NCBI RefSeq assembly: GCF_022763245.1
Contig: NZ_JALEGV010000009.1
Location: 1-64,000, forward strand
Direction of reading: 5' to 3'
DNA: 64,000 bases
Source: Oricola sp.
GTDB lineage: Bacteria > Pseudomonadota > Alphaproteobacteria > Rhizobiales > Rhizobiaceae
The notes beneath the pieces were generated by a model. That model ran no database searches and was not told the origin of the DNA. It saw nothing but the letters and a program-made list of their open reading frames with translations. Positions 32,573 to 41,414 of the stretch are shown here, piece by piece (within the stretch, counting starts at the first letter, position 1; the number at the start of each line of letters is the position of its first letter). Position numbers and translations under genes: made by a program.

Positions 32573-34036
32573 TCAATAGGGGCTTTCGACGGGGCCGAGG
32601 CCGACATAGACGCTCTTGACCTGGCTGTAGGCTTCGATCGCCGCCGCCGCGTTCTCGCGGCCGAAACCGGAGGCCTTCACGCCGCCGAAGGGCATGCCTG
32701 CGGGGGTGAGGTTGTAGGCGTTGATCCAACAGGTGCCGGCCTGCAGCCGGGCGACGGCGCGGTGGGCGCGGGTGATGTCTGCGGTGAAGACACCGGCAGC
32801 CAAGCCGAATTCGGTGGCGTTGGCGCGGGCGATTACTTCGTCCTCGTCGTCGAAATCGAGGACCGACATGACCGGCCCGAAGATCTCCTCGCGCGCGATC
32901 GTCATGTCGTCCGTGACGCCGGTGAACACCGCCGGCTCGAGGAAGAAGCCGTTGTCGAAGCCCTGGATCGAGGGAATGCCGCCGCCGATCTCCAGCGTCG
33001 CGCCTTCCTGTCGGCCGCGTTCGACATAGCCCATGACCTTGTCGCGCTGCGCCGCCGAAACGAGCGGCCCCATCTGCACGGCCTCGTCCATCGGATCGCC
33101 GATGACGATGGAGCGGGTGCGCTCGACCAGCCGTTCGACGAAGCGGTCGCGAATGGCGCGGTGCACGAAGACACGGGTGCCGTTGGAGCAGATCTGGCCG
33201 GTTGAATAGAAATTGCCGAGCATGGCGCCGCCGATGGCGCTTTCGATGTCGGCGTCCTCGAAGACGATGAGGGGCGATTTGCCGCCGAGTTCCATCGTCA
33301 CGTGGCGCAGGCCTTCCGCCGCGCTGGAATAGACCTTGCGGCCGGTCGGCACGGAGCCCGTCAGAGACACCTTGGCGACGCGCGGATCGGTGGTCAGCTT
33401 CGCGCCGACGTCGCCATAGCCCTGCACGACGTTGAAGAGGCCCGCAGGCGCGCCGGCCTCGATGAGGATTTCCGCCAATTTCAGCGCGGAGAGGGGCGTC
33501 ATCTCCGACGGCTTGAAGATCATCGCATTGCCGCAGGCCAGCGCCGGCGCGGCCTTCCAGCAGGCGATCTGGATCGGGTAGTTCCACGCGCCGATGCCCA
33601 GGCAGACGCCCAGCGGCTCGCGGCGCGTATAGGCGAAGTCGCCGCCAAGCTCGACGGTCTGGCCGCCGATCGTCGGTGCGAGGCCGCCGAAATACTCCAA
33701 TGCGTCGGCGCCTGACATCGCGTCGGCGACGAGCGTCTCCTGGAGCGGCTTGCCGGTGTCGTGGGTTTCGAGTTCGGAGAGCGCGCGGTTGCGATCGCGG
33801 ATGATGTCGGCGGCGCGACGCAGGACGCGGCCGCGCTCGGTCGGAGACAGGGCGGCCCATTCGCCCTGCGCGCGCTGGGCCGTCTGGAGTGCCTTTTCGA
33901 CTGCGGCGTCGGTGGCCGAGTGAAGCGTGGCGATCGTTTCGCCTGTCGCCGGATAGATGACCTCGATCGGCTTGCCGGCGGCATCCTCGACCGGCGCACC
34001 GTCGATGAAGTGGCTGGCGGCGGGTTGTGTTTGCAT
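32573..34036 (-). CDS. betB: Betaine aldehyde dehydrogenase BetB
   Basis: 487 residues, standard for BetB. Features: [32 protein letters not shown], the general-base Glu in [17 protein letters not shown], and the Cys block [15 protein letters not shown], which is characteristic of betaine aldehyde dehydrogenases. It converts betaine aldehyde to glycine betaine with NAD(P). Its start abuts the stop codon of the GST gene with no base between them (34036/34037). Confidence 0.95.
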   Translation of the reverse strand: MQTQPAASHFIDGAPVEDAAGKPIEVIYPATGETIATLHSATDAAVEKALQTAQRAQGEWAALSPTERGRVLRRAADIIRDRNRALSELETHDTGKPLQETLVADAMSGADALEYFGGLAPTIGGQTVELGGDFAYTRREPLGVCLGIGAWNYPIQIACWKAAPALACGNAMIFKPSEMTPLSALKLAEILIEAGAPAGLFNVVQGYGDVGAKLTTDPRVAKVSLTGSVPTGRKVYSSAAEGLRHVTMELGGKSPLIVFEDADIESAIGGAMLGNFYSTGQICSNGTRVFVHRAIRDRFVERLVERTRSIVIGDPMDEAVQMGPLVSAAQRDKVMGYVERGRQEGATLEIGGGIPSIQGFDNGFFLEPAVFTGVTDDMTIAREEIFGPVMSVLDFDDEDEVIARANATEFGLAAGVFTADITRAHRAVARLQAGTCWINAYNLTPAGMPFGGVKASGFGRENAAAAIEAYSQVKSVYVGLGPVESPY

Positions 34037-34678
34037 CTACGAGACCCTCAATTCTTCATATGACACCATGACATGCTCCTGGAAGGCAGGCCGGGCTGTC
34101 AGTTTGACATAGTAGCGATCGAGCGCCGGTCGCGGCGTCCGATCGATATCGATGTCGAAATAGCGATACAGCACGTGGCCGAACTGGATGTCGGCCAGCG
34201 TGAAATCGTCCCCGGCAAGGAAGGGGTGGGAGGCAAGGCGCGTTTCGGCGATGTCGAGGAACCTGCCGAGTTCGCGAAGGGCCCTGACGATCGCGGCAGG
34301 GTCGCGGTCCTTCGGTGCGGTTCTGACGACGCGCCAGAAGACCGGTCCGGTGAACTTGATCGCGACGTTGATCTTCGACCACTCGGTCCATTTGTCGATA
34401 TGCGCGCGCGCCGCCAGATCGTCGGGCCAGAAGGGCGGGGCGCCGTAGCGGTTGGCGACGTATCGAAGGATCGCGCCGGTCTCCCACAGAAAGTCGCCGT
34501 CGCCGTCCTTCAGAACGGGCACGGTGCCGTTCGGGTTCATGGCCAGGAATTCCGGAGTGTCGTTGCCGCCGTAGGTGTGCCCCACGTCATGGCGCTCATA
34601 GGCGAGACCAAGCTCGCCGATGGCCCACATCAGCGCCTGCACGTTTGAGGAGGATTTGCGGCCCCAAACGGTCAGCAT
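34037..34678 (-). CDS. Glutathione S-transferase family protein inside the bet operon
   Basis: 213 residues with a thioredoxin-fold N-terminal domain ([20 protein letters not shown], where the Ser-Ser-Asn region is the likely glutathione-activating site). The family substrate-side motifs [14 protein letters not shown] and [15 protein letters not shown] follow, then an all-helical C-terminal domain. It lies between betC and betB with one base and zero bases of spacing, so it is co-translated with the choline genes. Bet operons normally lack a GST. It could scavenge betaine aldehyde or another reactive intermediate as a glutathione adduct (inference), or be a passenger. Confidence 0.9.
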   Translation of the reverse strand: MLTVWGRKSSSNVQALMWAIGELGLAYERHDVGHTYGGNDTPEFLAMNPNGTVPVLKDGDGDFLWETGAILRYVANRYGAPPFWPDDLAARAHIDKWTEWSKINVAIKFTGPVFWRVVRTAPKDRDPAAIVRALRELGRFLDIAETRLASHPFLAGDDFTLADIQFGHVLYRYFDIDIDRTPRPALDRYYVKLTARPAFQEHVMVSYEELRVS

Positions 34679-34679
34679 C

Positions 34680-36197
34680 TCAATCTCCCCTCGGGAAGCG
34701 CTGGCTCTCCTCCAGCACGTTCAGATCCATGTGGTTGCGCATGTAGCGTTCGGACGCCTTCTGCAGCGGCTGGTAGTCCCATGGATAGTAGCTGCCGTTG
34801 CGCAGCGCCTCGTAGACGACCCAGCGCCGTGCCTGGCTCTGGCGTATCTCGGCGTCATAGGCCGTCATGTCCCAGAACTGGCCGGCCAGCCGCGCAAATT
34901 CCGAAGCCGTTTCAAGATGTTCCGGCGCATGGGCGAGGTTGTTCATCTCGTGCGGGTCGGCCGAAAGGTCAAAGAGCTGCGGATCGTCCAATTCGCAATG
35001 GGTGTATTTCCAGTTGCCGCGGCGGATGCAGACGAGCGGCGCGTAGGATCCTTCGGCGGCATATTCGATGCGCACCGGTTCCGTGCGCTTCTCGCCGGCC
35101 ATGGCAGGGACGAGCGACTGGCCATCCGTCCAGGGCGCGATTTCGGTGATGTCGATGCCCGCGAGGTCGCAGAGTGTCGGCGTGACGTCCATCGTGCTCA
35201 CCGGTTCGATGACGCGGGACGGGACGACGTTCGGCGCGGCGATCATCAGCGGGACGCGCGCCGAGCCCTCGAAGAAGCTCATCTTGAACCAGAGGCCGCG
35301 TTCGCCGAGCATGTCGCCGTGGTCTGACACGAACAGGACGATCGTGTTGTCGGCCTGCCGCGAGGATTCCAGCGCTTCCAGGATCTCGCCGATCTTGTCG
35401 TCGATGTAGGAGATGTTGGCGAAATAGGCGCGGCGGGAGCGGCGGATGTTATCCGTGGTGATGTCGAAGTTGCGCCAGTCATTGGCGTCGAAAAGCCGCT
35501 TGGAATGGGAGTCCTGCTCCTCGTAGGGGATGGCCGGCACGACCGGTTCCAGGTGCTCGCAATCCTCGTAGAGGTCCCAGTATTTCTTCCGCGCGACATA
35601 GGGGTCGTGCGGGTGGGTGAAGGACACCGTCAGCATCCAGGGCCGCTCGTCCTTGCCGCGCGACAGGTCATAGACCTTGCGGACGGCGTGGTAGGCGACC
35701 TCGTCGTCATACTCGAGCTGGTTGGTGATCTCGGCGACGCCGGCGCCCGTGACGGACCCCATGTTGTGATACCACCAGTCGATGCGCTCGCCGGGCTTGC
35801 GGTAGTCCGGCGTCCAGCCGAAATCGGCCGGATAGACGTCCGTGGTCAGGCGCTCCTCGAAACCATGCAACTGGTCGGGGCCGACGAAATGCATCTTGCC
35901 GGACAGGCATGTCTGGTAGCCGGCGCGGCGCAAATGATGCGCATAGGTCGGGATGTCGGAGGCGAATTCCGCTGCGTTGTCATAGACCCGCGTGCGGCGC
36001 GGCAACTGGCCGGCCATGAAGCTCGCCCGTCCCGGCGCGCAGAGCGGTGAGCCCGTGTAGGCGTTGGCGAAGCGAACGGAGCGTTCTGCCAGTCTGCGCA
36101 GGTTCGGGACGTGCAGCCAGTCGGCGGGGCCGTCGGGAAACAGCGTCCCGTTCAACTGGTCGACCATCAGGATCAGGATGTTGGGCGCGGTCGTCAC
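34680..36197 (-). CDS. betC: Choline-sulfatase BetC
   Basis: 505 residues from GTG 36197. Type I sulfatase: PNILILMVDQLNGTLFPDGP at the N-terminus with metal-binding Asp, the formylglycine site SPLCAPGRASF (Cys about 53), GKMHFVGPDQLHGFEERL, FVSDHGDMLGERGLW, and the BetC-specific end YYPWDYQPLQKASERYMRNH. It releases choline from choline-O-sulfate. The GTG at 36197 overlaps the betI stop as GTGA and gives the usual BetC N-terminus; a GTG at 36221 in the same frame is the alternative. Part of the betI-betC-GST-betB-betA operon. Confidence 0.95.
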   Translation of the reverse strand: MTTAPNILILMVDQLNGTLFPDGPADWLHVPNLRRLAERSVRFANAYTGSPLCAPGRASFMAGQLPRRTRVYDNAAEFASDIPTYAHHLRRAGYQTCLSGKMHFVGPDQLHGFEERLTTDVYPADFGWTPDYRKPGERIDWWYHNMGSVTGAGVAEITNQLEYDDEVAYHAVRKVYDLSRGKDERPWMLTVSFTHPHDPYVARKKYWDLYEDCEHLEPVVPAIPYEEQDSHSKRLFDANDWRNFDITTDNIRRSRRAYFANISYIDDKIGEILEALESSRQADNTIVLFVSDHGDMLGERGLWFKMSFFEGSARVPLMIAAPNVVPSRVIEPVSTMDVTPTLCDLAGIDITEIAPWTDGQSLVPAMAGEKRTEPVRIEYAAEGSYAPLVCIRRGNWKYTHCELDDPQLFDLSADPHEMNNLAHAPEHLETASEFARLAGQFWDMTAYDAEIRQSQARRWVVYEALRNGSYYPWDYQPLQKASERYMRNHMDLNVLEESQRFPRGD

Positions 36198-36784
36198 GAC
36201 TGACTTTCTTTCTCCAGGCACATTTCGAGATATTCGCAGACGAGCTTCTTCATGTCCTCGCGGTCGGGCACATGCTCCTGCAGGGCATGGCGGATGTAGA
36301 AGCCGTCGATCATCGAGGAGAGGCCTTGCGCGATGCGCCGGGCCGCGGTCTCGCCGACGAGTTGGCGCAGGTTGAAGACGAGGTTGCTGTCCAGGCGGCG
36401 CGCATAGACCCTCAGCAGGCGGCCGGCTTCGGGCGATTTCTGCGCCAGAACGTAGAAGGCGAGCCAGGCCGCGACGATCTCGCGGTCGAACTGGTCCGGA
36501 CCGAAACTGGCCGCGATGATCGCCTGGACCCGTTCCACCGGACCGCCGGCGGTCGACAGGCGGGCGCGCACGTCATTGCCGAAATCGCTCAGGATGCGTC
36601 GCATCGCCGCCAGGAAGATCTGGTCCTTGGAGCCGAAATAGTGGTGAGCGAGGGCGGAGGACACTCCGGCGCGTCGTGCGATCGCGCTGACGGTGACTTC
36701 CAGCGATCCCGTCGAGCCGATCTCCTGGATGGCCGCATCGACAAGGGCGCTTCTTCGGACAGCTTCCATGCCGATCCTGGGCAT
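36194..36784 (-). CDS. betI: Transcriptional repressor BetI (TetR family)
   Basis: 196 residues from ATG 36784 (MPRIGMEAVRRSALVDAA, the usual BetI opening). TetR helix-turn-helix VSAIARRAGVSSALAHHYFG followed by the ligand domain with FDREIVAAWLAFYVLAQKSP. BetI represses choline-to-betaine genes until choline is present. It heads the bet operon and is divergent from choX. A longer frame to 36859 has no start signal and runs through the operator region. Confidence 0.95.
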   Translation of the reverse strand: MPRIGMEAVRRSALVDAAIQEIGSTGSLEVTVSAIARRAGVSSALAHHYFGSKDQIFLAAMRRILSDFGNDVRARLSTAGGPVERVQAIIAASFGPDQFDREIVAAWLAFYVLAQKSPEAGRLLRVYARRLDSNLVFNLRQLVGETAARRIAQGLSSMIDGFYIRHALQEHVPDREDMKKLVCEYLEMCLEKESQS

Positions 36785-36831
36785 AGCATTCTCCAATCGT
36801 CGCTTGCCAATTATCCCTAGTTGTTTTTTAA

Positions 36832-36847
36832 TTGATCCGTCAATCAA
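36832..36847. promoter_or_regulatory. Candidate BetI operator
   Basis: Inverted repeat TTGAT-CCGTCA-ATCAA lies in the 104-base gap between betI and choX, within an AT-rich stretch. TTGA/TCAA half-sites are the known style of BetI targets, and the position allows repression of both divergent operons. Confidence 0.55.
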
Positions 36848-36888
36848 GAAAATCCGCATCCGCCGGATAAGCCAACAGGAGAGACTAT

Positions 36889-37821
36889 ATGACCCTCTGC
36901 AAGTCCACCCTGACGACGATCGCCGCGCTTGCGGCGAGCACGAGCCTAGCCTTTGCCCAGTGCGATGAAGTGGTGTTTTCGGATGTGGGCTGGACCGACA
37001 TTACCGCCACGACCGCTGCGACCAAAACGGTTTTGGAAGCGCTCGGATATGACGTGGACGTCAAGGTTCTGTCGGTGCCGGTCACCTACGCCTCGATGAA
37101 ATCGGGCGACATCGACATCTTCCTCGGCAACTGGATGCCGACCATGGAAGGCGACATCGCGCCTTATCGCGAGGACGGAAGCGTGGAGACGGTTCGCGAG
37201 AACCTCGAAGGCGCGAAATACACGCTGGCGGTCAACAAGGCCGCTGCGGACATGGGCATCGCCGACTTCGCCGACATTGCCGCCCACAAGGACGAACTGG
37301 AAGGCAAGATCTACGGGATCGAGCCGGGCAATGACGGCAACCGCCTGATCATGGACATGATCTCGTCTGACGCCTTCGGTCTCGACGGTTTCGAGGTCGT
37401 GGAGAGCTCCGAGCAGGGCATGCTCGCCCAGGTGGGCCGCGCCAGCAAGCGCGACGAGCCGATCGTCTTCCTGGGATGGGAGCCGCATCCGATGAACGCC
37501 AATTTCGAGATGTCCTACCTGACGGGTGGCGACGAGTATTTCGGTCCCGATCTCGGCGGTGCGACGGTCTATACCAACACCCGTGCCGGCTATTCCGAGG
37601 AGTGCCCGAACATCGGTGCGCTGCTGTCGAACCTGAAGTTCTCGTTGCAGATGGAAAACGAGATCATGGGCGCCATCCTCAATGACGGCGAGGATCCCGA
37701 CGATGCAGCCGCGGCGTGGCTGAAGGCCAATCCCACCGTTCTCGACGGCTGGCTCGACGGCGTGACGACCGAGGACGGTGGAGACGCCATGGCCGCCGTC
37801 AAGGCCGAACTCGGCCTTTGA
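36889..37821 (+). CDS. choX: Choline/betaine ABC transporter substrate-binding protein ChoX
   Basis: 310 residues with a signal peptide (MTLCKSTLTTIAALAASTSL, cut after AFA before QCDEVVF) and the OpuAC fold. Aromatic residues that build a quaternary-ammonium cage in ChoX/ProX proteins are visible in FSDVGWTDI, FLGNWMPTMEGD and FLGWEPHPM. It captures choline for ChoWV. The AGGAGAG ribosome-binding site is six bases from the ATG; choW follows after 85 bases. Confidence 0.93.
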   Translation: MTLCKSTLTTIAALAASTSLAFAQCDEVVFSDVGWTDITATTAATKTVLEALGYDVDVKVLSVPVTYASMKSGDIDIFLGNWMPTMEGDIAPYREDGSVETVRENLEGAKYTLAVNKAAADMGIADFADIAAHKDELEGKIYGIEPGNDGNRLIMDMISSDAFGLDGFEVVESSEQGMLAQVGRASKRDEPIVFLGWEPHPMNANFEMSYLTGGDEYFGPDLGGATVYTNTRAGYSEECPNIGALLSNLKFSLQMENEIMGAILNDGEDPDDAAAAWLKANPTVLDGWLDGVTTEDGGDAMAAVKAELGL

Positions 37822-37906
37822 TCGATAGAGGCGGCCGCGCCTTGTCTTCGCGGCCGCCCCGCTGCATCCTGCGGCGATTGACCTCCAGGCAGAGGGGACG
37901 GGCGCG

Positions 37907-38746
37907 TTGGAGTGGTTGACCGAGACCAAGATACCCGTGGGCAAGACCGCGAAAGCGGTGTTCGACTGGCTTCAGGATCATGCCGGCTGGTTCTTCGACG
38001 GGCTGGCGCAGGCGATGGAGGTGCTGATCGAGGCGCTGCTCTGGATCCTGCAAACGCCGCCACCCATCGTCGTCGTACTGGTCATCGTCGCCGGAACGTT
38101 CGCGTTGCGGCGTAGCTGGAAGACGCCGCTCTTCGTCCTGCTCGGCTTCCTGTTCATCCTGAACCAGGGCTACTGGGAAGAGACGACGGAGAGCCTGACG
38201 CTGGTGCTGTCGGCCTGCGTCGTCTGCATGGCGGTCGGCGTGCCGATCGGCATCGCCGCGGCGCACAGGCCGCGCCTCTACCAGGTCATGCGCCCGATCC
38301 TGGACCTGATGCAGACCCTGCCAACCTTCGTCTATCTGATCCCCGCCATCGTGTTCTTCGGCATCGGCATGGTGCCGGGGCTGATCGCCACCGTCATCTT
38401 CGTCGTGCCCGCGCCCATTCGCCTGACGCATCTCGGCGTCTCGTCCACGCCCGGCTCCCTGCTGGAGGCCGCGGACGCCTTTGGCGCGACGCCTTCGCAG
38501 AGACTGTGGAAGGTGGAGTTGCCCTATGCCTTGCCGCAGATCATGACCGGCCTCAACCAGACGATCATGCTGTCGCTTTCGATGGTGGTCATCGCGGCGC
38601 TGGTGGGCGCGGACGGACTGGGGGTGCCCGTGGTGCGCGCGCTCAACTCGGTCAACACCGCGCTTGGCTTCGAAAGCGGCTTCATCATCGTGGTTCTGGC
38701 GATCATGCTCGACCGGATGCTCCGCATCGACGGGGAGGACGGGTGA
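37907..38746 (+). CDS. choW: Choline/betaine ABC transporter permease ChoW (ProW family)
   Basis: 279 residues from a TTG at 37907 preceded by AGAGGGGACGG. Six or so hydrophobic helices with the permease motif DAFGATPSQRLWKVELPYALPQIMTG (the EAA loop, which contacts the ATPase) and LMQTLPTFVYLIPAIVFFG, conserved in ProW/OpuAB proteins. Inner-membrane channel of the choline importer; four bases separate it from choV. Confidence 0.92.
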   Translation: MEWLTETKIPVGKTAKAVFDWLQDHAGWFFDGLAQAMEVLIEALLWILQTPPPIVVVLVIVAGTFALRRSWKTPLFVLLGFLFILNQGYWEETTESLTLVLSACVVCMAVGVPIGIAAAHRPRLYQVMRPILDLMQTLPTFVYLIPAIVFFGIGMVPGLIATVIFVVPAPIRLTHLGVSSTPGSLLEAADAFGATPSQRLWKVELPYALPQIMTGLNQTIMLSLSMVVIAALVGADGLGVPVVRALNSVNTALGFESGFIIVVLAIMLDRMLRIDGEDG

Positions 38747-38750
38747 TCCG

Positions 38751-39803
38751 ATGAAACACGCCGTCGTTTTCGAGAACGTCTCCATCGTCTTCGGAGATCT
38801 GCCGCATGTCGCATTGCCGATGATGGATGCGGGCAAGGATCGCGCGGAAATCCAGCAGGAAACGGGCCAGGTGCTCGGCGTCCACGATTGCCAGTTGTCC
38901 GTCGAAGCCGGCGAGATACTCGTTCTCATGGGGCTTTCGGGTTCCGGCAAGTCCACCCTGCTGCGCGCCGTCAACGGGCTGAACCCCGTGGTTCGGGGAC
39001 GGGTTGTGGTGGATGGTGGGGGCGGTCCGGTGGACGTCACCCATGCGGGCGGGGCGGCGCTCAGGCGCGTCCGGCGCGAATGCATCTCCATGGTGTTCCA
39101 GCAGTTCGGCCTGCTGCCGTGGCGCAACGTGCTCGACAATGTCGCCTTCGGGCTCGAACTGTCGGGCCTGTCGCGGGACGAGCGCGAAAAGCGGGCGCGC
39201 GAGCAGTTGAAGCTTGTCGGGCTGACGGACTGGGCCGAGCGCAAGGTGGGCGAACTTTCAGGCGGCATGCAGCAGCGTGTCGGCCTGGCGCGGGCTTTCG
39301 CCACCGAAGCACCGATCCTCTTGATGGACGAACCGTTCTCGGCGCTCGATCCGCTGATCCGCACGCGGCTGCAGGACGAACTGCTGGAGCTACAGTCCAA
39401 CCTCAAGCGCACGATCATCTTCGTCAGCCACGACCTCGACGAGGCCTTCAAGATCGGCGGGCGGATCGCGATTATGGAGGGCGGGCGCATCGTCCAGTGC
39501 GGGACGCCGCAGGAGATCATCCGCAAGCCCGCGAACGATTATGTCGCCGATTTCGTTGCGCACATGAACCCGCTCGGCGTGCTGTGCGCCGAGGACGTCA
39601 TGACCGAAGGGGCCGCGCCGGACGGCGCACAGGCCGTCGCGCATGACATGGGCGTCGGCGCGATCATGGACATCTTCCTGTCCAATGACGCGCCGTTGCG
39701 GGTGGAAAAGGCCGGAAAGCCGGTCGGCGTGATCACGCCGCAAAGCATGCTCGCCGGTTTCTCGGGCAAGCCTTCGGCCAACGGAAACGCGTCCGCCGAT
39801 TGA
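38751..39803 (+). CDS. choV: Choline/betaine ABC transporter ATP-binding protein ChoV (ProV family)
   Basis: 350 residues from ATG 38751, which follows GGGGAGG. Walker A GLSGSGKSTLLRAVNGLNP, Q-loop VFQQFGLLPWRNV, signature LSGGMQQRVGLARA, Walker B ILLMDEPFSALDP, H-loop FVSHDLDEAF. After the ATPase comes a shortened C-terminal region rather than two full CBS domains. The insert HALPMMDAGKDRAEIQQETG-like text near residue 20 is typical of the ChoV subgroup. It drives choline import. Confidence 0.92.
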   Translation: MKHAVVFENVSIVFGDLPHVALPMMDAGKDRAEIQQETGQVLGVHDCQLSVEAGEILVLMGLSGSGKSTLLRAVNGLNPVVRGRVVVDGGGGPVDVTHAGGAALRRVRRECISMVFQQFGLLPWRNVLDNVAFGLELSGLSRDEREKRAREQLKLVGLTDWAERKVGELSGGMQQRVGLARAFATEAPILLMDEPFSALDPLIRTRLQDELLELQSNLKRTIIFVSHDLDEAFKIGGRIAIMEGGRIVQCGTPQEIIRKPANDYVADFVAHMNPLGVLCAEDVMTEGAAPDGAQAVAHDMGVGAIMDIFLSNDAPLRVEKAGKPVGVITPQSMLAGFSGKPSANGNASAD

Positions 39804-39858
39804 GAAATTGAGTCCGCTTTCGGCGCCACCCCATTGGACTGGCAGGACAAATCACCTA

Positions 39859-39880
39859 TCTGGCGTATCGAAACGCCAGA
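39859..39880 (+). other. Leader hairpin before the ApbC gene
   Basis: Perfect 7-bp stem TCTGGCG/CGCCAGA with an 8-base loop, placed directly upstream of the AAGGGGA ribosome-binding site (ending 15 bases before the GTG start). It could affect translation start. There is no evidence of a named riboswitch. Confidence 0.35.
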
Positions 39881-39895
39881 CAGAAGGGGAATGAC

Positions 39896-41023
39896 GTGGC
39901 CATCAAGGACCTTGTTCTGGAGCAGCTGAAGCGGGTGAAGGGCCCCGACCTGACCGGCAATATCGTCGATCTCGGGCTCGTCTCGGAAATCGTCGAGGCG
40001 GGATCGAAGGTGTTCTTCTCCGTGACCGTTCCGGCCGAACGCGCCGAGGAGCTGGAGCCGTTGCGCGAGGCGGCCGAGCGGGCCGCGCTTGGCGTGCCGG
40101 GCGTGGAGAAGGCCGGTGTCGTCCTGACCGCCGCCAAGACGGCGGGAAGCCCGTCGTCCCAGCCAAGGCCCGCGCCGCAGCCAGCACGGCAGGTTCCGCC
40201 CCAGGGTGGCGGGCCGCGCAAGCCGGCCGGCATTCCGGGCATCGCCTCGATCGTCGCGGTCGCGTCCGGCAAGGGCGGGGTGGGCAAGTCGACCACCGCC
40301 GTCAATCTGGCGCTGGCGCTCAAGGGGCTCGGCCTCAAGGTCGGCATCCTGGACGCGGACATCTACGGGCCCTCCATGCCGCGCCTGATGGGCATCACCG
40401 GCAAGCCGACGACTATCGACGGACGGACGCTGAAGCCGATGGAGAATTACGGCGTCAAGGTGATGTCGATGGGCTTCCTCGTGGAAGAGGACACGCCGAT
40501 GATCTGGCGCGGCCCGATGGTGATTTCGGCGCTCAACCAGATGCTCAAGGAAGTGGCCTGGGGCGAACTGGACGTGCTCGTCGTCGACATGCCGCCGGGC
40601 ACGGGCGACGCGCAATTGACGATGGCCCAGAACGTGCCGCTCGCCGGCGCGGTGATCGTCTCGACGCCCCAGGACCTGGCGCTCATCGACGCGCGCAAGG
40701 GGCTGAACATGTTCCGCAAGGTAGAGGTTCCGGTTCTCGGGATCATTGAGAACATGAGCTATTTCATCTGTCCCGATTGTGGCTCGCGGCACGACATCTT
40801 CAGCCATGGCGGCGCGGAGAAGGAAGCTGAAAAGCTGGGCGTGCCGTTCCTCGGTGGGGTGCCGTTGACGATGGATATTCGCGAGAAATCGGACGCCGGG
40901 ACGCCGATCGTGGTCTTCGATCCCGACAGCCCCAACGCGGAAGTCTACCGGAAGATCGCCCGCCAGGTTCAACAGCGCATCGGTGCGGCCCAGCAGGCGG
41001 CGCCTTCGATCGTTTTCGACTAG
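39896..41023 (+). CDS. apbC: ApbC/Mrp/NBP35-family Fe-S cluster carrier ATPase
   Basis: 375 residues. An N-terminal MIP18/DUF59 domain (about 1-85) is joined by a Pro/Gln/Ala-rich linker to a P-loop ATPase with the deviant Walker A SGKGGVGKSTTAVNLALAL (from about residue 123) and DADIYGPSMPRLMG. The C-terminal ICPDCGS holds the CxxC pair (Cys 292 and 295) that binds a bridging [4Fe-4S] cluster. It delivers Fe-S clusters to target enzymes. The start is GTG 39896 with AAGGGGA upstream; the nearby ATG 39891 is out of frame. Not obviously tied to its neighbours. Confidence 0.93.
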   Translation: MAIKDLVLEQLKRVKGPDLTGNIVDLGLVSEIVEAGSKVFFSVTVPAERAEELEPLREAAERAALGVPGVEKAGVVLTAAKTAGSPSSQPRPAPQPARQVPPQGGGPRKPAGIPGIASIVAVASGKGGVGKSTTAVNLALALKGLGLKVGILDADIYGPSMPRLMGITGKPTTIDGRTLKPMENYGVKVMSMGFLVEEDTPMIWRGPMVISALNQMLKEVAWGELDVLVVDMPPGTGDAQLTMAQNVPLAGAVIVSTPQDLALIDARKGLNMFRKVEVPVLGIIENMSYFICPDCGSRHDIFSHGGAEKEAEKLGVPFLGGVPLTMDIREKSDAGTPIVVFDPDSPNAEVYRKIARQVQQRIGAAQQAAPSIVFD

Positions 41024-41153
41024 GCCGCAGCTTCCGGGCGGTGCGTTACGGGATCGCGGCGGGGGCGTTTGGTCTTGATCTCGAACGCATTTTCTTTAGG
41101 AGATGGGGCAGTGGCCTCGGGCCTTTTCCGGACGTGATGGTGAGGAACCTTCG

Positions 41154-41390
41154 ATGAATTGCGTGTTTGTTCAGCTGCGTTGCCATCCGGGACAGGCCTA
41201 CAAGGTGGCCGACAAGGTCTATGAGCGCGAGATCGCCTCGGAGCTCTACTCGACGAGCGGCGACTACGACCTCTTGATGAAGCTTTACGTGCCGGCCGGC
41301 GAGGACATCGGCAAATATGTCAACGACCACATCCTCGACATCGAGGGCATCTCGCGGTCGCTGACCACGCTGACCTTCAAGGCGTTCTGA
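41154..41390 (+). CDS. Stand-alone Lrp/AsnC ligand-binding (RAM) domain protein
   Basis: 78 residues that match only the C-terminal effector domain of Lrp/AsnC regulators (CVFVQLRCHPGQAYKVADKV at the start, YSTSGDYDLLMKLYVPAGED in the middle, SRSLTTLTFKAF at the end). No helix-turn-helix is present, so it cannot bind DNA itself. Such proteins form rings that bind amino acids or related small molecules. ATG 41154 is chosen because the RAM domain begins there. It sits between the Fe-S carrier gene and cbbR, convergent with cbbR by 24 bases. Confidence 0.85.
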   Translation: MNCVFVQLRCHPGQAYKVADKVYEREIASELYSTSGDYDLLMKLYVPAGEDIGKYVNDHILDIEGISRSLTTLTFKAF

Positions 41391-41414
41391 GAGAAGCCTT
41401 CGGCGCCGGTCTCG

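Noticed and set aside
32562-33860. Upstream extension of the betA frame, giving a 986-residue protein.
   Set aside because: The extra sequence is Arg/Pro-rich text from an alternative frame inside betB. The betA start at 32561 gives the normal FAD motif at the N-terminus.
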